64,000 nucleotides of DNA from Paenibacillus sp. 19GGS1-52. Lineage in GTDB: Bacteria > Bacillota > Bacilli > Paenibacillales > Paenibacillaceae. This document shows positions 60,814-64,000 of the stretch, piece after piece. The stretch spans positions 6,758,001 to 6,822,000 of the forward strand of contig NZ_CP059724.1 in assembly GCF_022369515.1 (NCBI RefSeq). Direction: 5' to 3'. Below the pieces are notes generated by a model. That model did no database searches and was not told where the DNA came from. It saw only the letters and a program-made list of their open reading frames with translations. The translations under genes and the position numbers were made by a program. Positions within the stretch are counted from its first letter, which is position 1, and each line of letters begins with the position of its first letter.

Positions 60814-62280
60814 TCAGGATATAGCCGGAAAAGACAGCTGGAACGTCGAGCCTTCCCCTTCCGTCTCTAAGAGAGCAATACTCCCATTCTGCTTCTCCAC
60901 CAAATTGCGCACTAGTGACAGGCCTAGCCCCGTACCCCCGGATTGTCTGGAACGATCCCGGTTGACCGTGTAGAAGGGTTCGAATATTTTGTCCCTTGCT
61001 TCCTCGGGAATACCAATGCCAGAGTCTCGAATGGTCAGCCATACCCGGCCTTCCCTCGTTTCACAATGAATATGAATCGTCCCTTCCGGGACATTGTATT
61101 TGATCGCATTATCCAGCAGATTGATAAAAATATGCATAAAGCTTTCTCGATCAATCCAGATATGAGCGGGCTCCACATCAAGGGTAATAATCAGCCCGTA
61201 ACGCTCCGCCTTGCCGCTCATACGGCCGCAAATATCACGCAGGGCTTCCGACACTTCCAGCAGCTCTGCCTGTGATTCAAAATCATATTTCTCCAGCGCA
61301 GTTAGCTCTAGCACCTTCTCAACCATTTCGTACAGTCGCTGTGTTTCTTTAGCAATGTTGACCTTGGCATCCAGCAGCAGCTTGGGATCATCATCATACA
61401 TATTAAGCAGATCCACATAGGCCTTAATGGCGGTCAGGGGTGTTTTGAATTCATGGCTGATGTTGCCGATATACTGCTTCTGCTGCTGCTCCAGCGCCTG
61501 CAGCTTATTCACAGCCAACTGTAATTTACGCTGCTCCTCATCCTTGGCAGCGATGTTGCTCTCAATTTCCTTACTCATGAAGTAGATGCCTTCAGCCAGC
61601 TCTCCCAGTTCATCCTTACGCCGAAAAGGAGGGGCTGCGATATAATCGGCACGGCGAATATCCTCCGCTGCTTTCTTAAGTCGTCTAATCGCTGCGGCCG
61701 CCCGATTGAAATACAGATAGCCGAGAATGAAGCTGAAGACCAGCACGGCTATCCCCGTACTTAGGAATAAATTCTGCAATGTTCGCTGAAAGCTTTGGGA
61801 GCTCTTCAGTGAATATTGTAATTGTACTACCCCCATCTGCTCCTCAGGCCCCTGCAGCGGAGCTAAGTATAGAAGTGATTCCCCAACACTCTCATAAGCA
61901 ATTTTATTCTGCAGCGCATAGGCCAGCACTGCCTTCACATCCGGAGTGCTGGGCCTTGGATTGCCTTGAACCGAGGAACCCACGAGCAGCCCCTTAGCAT
62001 TATAAAGTGTCACCTCAAGTCCGGTGAATCCAGCCAGTTCTACCGCCAGCTCACGGCCCCGCTGCTGCATGAACGCCTGCGGCTCCAGGCGCGCACCTGT
62101 ATAAAAAGTCTGCTTCACCCGCAGATTGACGGTTTTGACATGCTGGGCCAGATACCCTTCCGTCTGGGTCAGCTGATTCCGCTCCACTCCGCGCAGAACG
62201 ACATAGCTTAACACACTTACAGCTAGAATCAGCAGTACCGCCAGAAACAGGCTGAATTTCAGTTTAATACTCACTCTCAT
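60814..62280 (-). CDS. Membrane sensor histidine kinase
   Basis: The protein has 488 residues. Membrane helices at about 9-30 and 171-192 enclose an extracellular sensor domain; HAMP at 192-245; HisKA with His276 (GNISHEFKTPLTAIKAY); HATPase with FINLLDNAIKYN, DSGIGIPEEARDKIFEPFY and GGTGLGLSLVRNL. It overlaps the response-regulator gene by 4 nt. Input is unknown; the propeller lipoprotein just downstream could be an accessory. Confidence 0.93.
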   Translation of the reverse strand: MRVSIKLKFSLFLAVLLILAVSVLSYVVLRGVERNQLTQTEGYLAQHVKTVNLRVKQTFYTGARLEPQAFMQQRGRELAVELAGFTGLEVTLYNAKGLLVGSSVQGNPRPSTPDVKAVLAYALQNKIAYESVGESLLYLAPLQGPEEQMGVVQLQYSLKSSQSFQRTLQNLFLSTGIAVLVFSFILGYLYFNRAAAAIRRLKKAAEDIRRADYIAAPPFRRKDELGELAEGIYFMSKEIESNIAAKDEEQRKLQLAVNKLQALEQQQKQYIGNISHEFKTPLTAIKAYVDLLNMYDDDPKLLLDAKVNIAKETQRLYEMVEKVLELTALEKYDFESQAELLEVSEALRDICGRMSGKAERYGLIITLDVEPAHIWIDRESFMHIFINLLDNAIKYNVPEGTIHIHCETREGRVWLTIRDSGIGIPEEARDKIFEPFYTVNRDRSRQSGGTGLGLSLVRNLVEKQNGSIALLETEGEGSTFQLSFPAIS

Positions 62281-62975
62281 GAATAACTCCTCGCCTCCGG
62301 TACAGCTTTGTATCCAATACCATAAACGGTTTGCAGTATATTTTGGTACGGATCACCCAGTTTTTTACGCAGACGCTGCATATGGATATCCACCGTACGT
62401 GTGCCTCCTGCATAATCCATATCCCATACCTGCTCCAACAGTTCATCCCGCATATACACACGTTGGGGATGGGACAACAAGAGTAGCAGAAGATCGAACT
62501 CCTTTGGGGTTAATTCCAGCAACGTTTCGCCAAGCTGAGCCGTCCGATGATCCGGGTGAACCCGCAACTCACCATATTGAATAAGCTCTGTCTTGACCTC
62601 GCCCGTATTCTTATCCAGTCTGCGCAGCAGCGCCTTTACGCGGGCCAGCAGCTCGCGGATTTCGAATGGCTTAGTCATATAATCATCCGCGCCAAGCTCC
62701 AGACCGACGATTTTATCGACAATATCATTCTTAACGGTGAGCAAAATAATTCCAATGTCGTCCCGATGCTCCAGCTTCCGGCAGACATCGTAGCCGCTCA
62801 TCTTGGGCATCATCACATCCAGTACAATGACGTTCGGATGAAAAGTCAACGCCTTGCTAAGTGCCTCTTCTCCGTCACCGGCCGTATCCACTTCATATCC
62901 TTCACGCCGGAGTGCATAAGCAATCGCGCTTACGATACCTGGCTCATCATCGACTACTAGTACCTTTTTATTCAT
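62277..62975 (-). CDS. OmpR/PhoB-type response regulator
   Basis: The protein has 232 residues. Receiver domain with phosphoacceptor Asp53 (VLDVMMPKMSG) and KPFEIRELLARV; then a winged-helix DNA-binding domain (LTPKEFDLLLLLLSHPQRVYMRDELLEQVW; RTVDIHMQRLRKKLGD). Proteins of this type bind direct repeats with 10 to 11-bp spacing. Such repeats (AGGTT, 63068-63105) lie between this gene and the divergent secreted-protein gene, so it may control that gene and itself. Confidence 0.95.
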   Translation of the reverse strand: MNKKVLVVDDEPGIVSAIAYALRREGYEVDTAGDGEEALSKALTFHPNVIVLDVMMPKMSGYDVCRKLEHRDDIGIILLTVKNDIVDKIVGLELGADDYMTKPFEIRELLARVKALLRRLDKNTGEVKTELIQYGELRVHPDHRTAQLGETLLELTPKEFDLLLLLLSHPQRVYMRDELLEQVWDMDYAGGTRTVDIHMQRLRKKLGDPYQNILQTVYGIGYKAVPEARSYS

Positions 62976-63067
62976 CAGTGGTTCACCTTTTCACTTGGGA
63001 TTTAGGTTGTATCCTCTTGAGTGTAGTATAGCGTTGTTTGTGTATCAGACCAAAGAATTGAATCTTT

Positions 63068-63105
63068 AGGTTATTTTAAAGTACGCTTAAGGTTGCTATC
63101 AGGTT
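63068..63105 (+). promoter_or_regulatory. 11-bp-phased AGGTT direct repeats
   Basis: AGGTT at 63068-63072, 63090-63094 and 63101-63105 (spacing 22 and 11), with a degenerate AAGTA at 63079-63083 filling the missing phase. Another AGGTT is at 63004. The phase matches binding of OmpR/PhoB-type regulators, and the divergent gene pair makes the two-component regulator the best candidate. Confidence 0.5.
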
Positions 63106-63184
63106 GTTCCTTTAGAATGAATTTTAGCAAGAGATCTACAACACATCCATTGACGGTATTTCAAAATAAGAAAAGAGGATTTAA

Positions 63185-63574
63185 ATGAATATAAAACGCG
63201 TGATGGTTGTCGGAACCATGGTTGTTGCCATGTCCTTCGGAGGGATTAACTGGAACAAAACCACAGTAAATGCAAGCCCGGTCGCCAAATGGTCAACAAC
63301 AGGTGTTGCAGATAAAGATGAATTTTTGGAGGGCCTCAAACAAGTGTCAGACGAAGAGTTATATGAAGCTTTATATGATGGCAAGTCACTGCATGATATT
63401 GCCGCAGACAATGATGGAAATATTGGAAGCGTGATTAATCTGCAGATTTCTCAGCTCACCAAGCAGCTCGATTTGCGACTAGCTAAAGGAAATATTACAG
63501 CACAGCAATATACCGCACACAAAGCAGAATTGAGAGAGATCGTGACCCAGAGCACCCTTACCACCTTTGGCTAA
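63185..63574 (+). CDS. Small secreted protein
   Basis: The protein has 129 residues. A signal peptide (basic MNIKRV then a hydrophobic core ending near NAS) is followed by a mature region with KQVSDEELYEALYDGKSLHDIAADN and a helical INLQISQLTKQLDLRLAKGNITAQQYTAHKAELREI, like the short helical repeats of DUF2680/YckD-type proteins. No cysteines. The ribosome site AAGAGG precedes the ATG. It is divergent from the two-component system and preceded by its likely regulator-binding repeats. Confidence 0.8.
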   Translation: MNIKRVMVVGTMVVAMSFGGINWNKTTVNASPVAKWSTTGVADKDEFLEGLKQVSDEELYEALYDGKSLHDIAADNDGNIGSVINLQISQLTKQLDLRLAKGNITAQQYTAHKAELREIVTQSTLTTFG

Positions 63575-63604
63575 TAGAGATACATATTACAGTCAGCCCC
63601 TATA

Positions 63605-63650
63605 GAATACCAAAAACCCCGGCCATATACGGCTGGGGTTTTTGGTATTC
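63605..63650 (+). terminator. Terminator of the small secreted protein gene
   Basis: A 20-bp stem with one G-T pair (left arm 63605-63624, right arm 63631-63650), 6-nt loop, T runs inside and after it. It can also act on the convergent AI-2E family gene. Confidence 0.88.
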
Positions 63651-63679
63651 TTTTATATTCATAAAAAGGGGGGGTCGCC

Positions 63680-64000
63680 TTATTGCTTCTCTCTGCTGAT
63701 CTCCAAAATATCGAGAAAGAAGACAAAAATCGGGATGCCAAGAATAAGGCCCCAAACCCCTATATAATGCTCGGAGAACAGCAGTACGATAAAGGTGTAG
63801 AACATCGGCAGATTCATCTTGGAGGACATCAGCTTCGGATTCAGAAAATAACCTTCAATGACATGCAGCACTGCAATCAGCGCCATTATATAAATCATCA
63901 TGGACAGCCCGCCAATATTATAACCGATGATACACAACGGGATCAGTGAGATCACAAAGCCGACAACCGGAATTAAGCTGAGCAGAAATATCATAATAGA
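63680..64000 (-). CDS. AI-2E family transporter, C-terminal part
   Basis: The frame is open to the right edge of the window, so only the last 106 residues are seen. Hydrophobic segments, the GYFLNPKLMSSKMNLPMFYTFIVLL stretch and GVWGLILGIPIFVFFLDIL match the C-terminal end of the AI-2E exporter (PerM/TqsA/YtvI) family. These are eight-helix membrane proteins exporting small molecules or working as antiporters. The gene's start and substrate are outside the window. Confidence 0.85.
   Translation of the reverse strand, partial: SIMIFLLSLIPVVGFVISLIPLCIIGYNIGGLSMMIYIMALIAVLHVIEGYFLNPKLMSSKMNLPMFYTFIVLLFSEHYIGVWGLILGIPIFVFFLDILEISREKQ

Noticed and set aside
1..64000. CRISPR arrays, tRNA or rRNA genes, insertion sequences
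   Set aside because: No regularly spaced repeats, no cloverleaf candidates and no transposase-like frames were seen.

Overview
The window looks like the chromosome of a spore-forming, low-to-mid GC Gram-positive bacterium, most likely a Paenibacillus. The reasons are strong AGGAGG-type ribosome sites, frequent GTG/TTG starts, TTGACA-N17-TATAAT promoters, spore-coat genes (YheC/YheD-type ATP-grasp and CotSA-type glycosyltransferase), exosporium-like small proteins, and many lipoprotein ABC transporters. I see no rRNA, tRNA, IS element, prophage or CRISPR array. Genes are packed tightly, and many neighbours overlap by 4 to 10 nt.

Layout. 1-10743: a Ter (TerB/TerD/TerC) stress operon, minus strand, carrying the predicted nucleoside-like biosynthesis module (CitE-like lyase, two phosphoribosyltransferases, HAD phosphatase, ATP-grasp). 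An ECF sigma-W-type promoter precedes the first terD, and several hairpins lie inside the operon. 10897-13219: a polar amino-acid ABC transporter behind a sigma-A promoter with a perfect GlnR/TnrA box. 13344-16199: agmatine deiminase, N-carbamoylputrescine amidase and an SDR. 16305-18452: a YfcE-type phosphodiesterase and glutamate synthase small subunit without its large subunit. 18840-19041: a small secreted-peptide gene with a frameshift at an A7 run, then a terminator. 19203-24955: type I pullulanase with a cre-like promoter, a C39-like protein and a five-PAS hybrid histidine kinase. 25104-28138: a promoter/attenuator leader with a secreted coiled-coil-like protein, then the divergent spore-coat pair.

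28179-31038: a NifI1-type PII protein behind a perfect Fnr box centred at about -41.5, a DUF445 membrane protein and a Cof-type HAD phosphatase. 31134-36660: a five-gene, translationally coupled sugar-acid operon (HxlB-like isomerase, HxlA/KGPDC-like decarboxylase, ACS-family MFS transporter, PfkB kinase, TIM-barrel isomerase) with its LacI repressor and a 27-bp palindromic operator just downstream of the predicted start. 36774-40637: GDP-mannose synthesis, a DUF6492 glycosyltransferase-like protein and three paralogous beta-rich, exosporium-like proteins. 40750-43789: a YjcD-type UvrD helicase with a C-terminal four-Cys module, and ribosomal protein L25/Ctc. 43874-48650: a glycan module (DUF1861, XRE regulator, GT4, six-hairpin protein, GDP-mannose pyrophosphorylase) organised around divergent promoters that share a palindrome.

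49500-54384: an alkaline-phosphatase-superfamily enzyme with a Fe3+/polyamine/phosphonate-type ABC transporter. 54587-59301: a MarR-arylsulfotransferase-sulfonate ABC transporter operon preceded by a promoter and an attenuator-like terminator. 59543-64000: a propeller lipoprotein, a two-component system, a small secreted protein preceded by 11-bp-phased AGGTT repeats, and an AI-2E family transporter cut by the window edge.

Much of the window deals with nutrient sensing (nitrogen, anaerobiosis, sulfur, carbon), envelope stress and the spore surface. Promoter and operator calls are made by eye from consensus matches; none has been tested.
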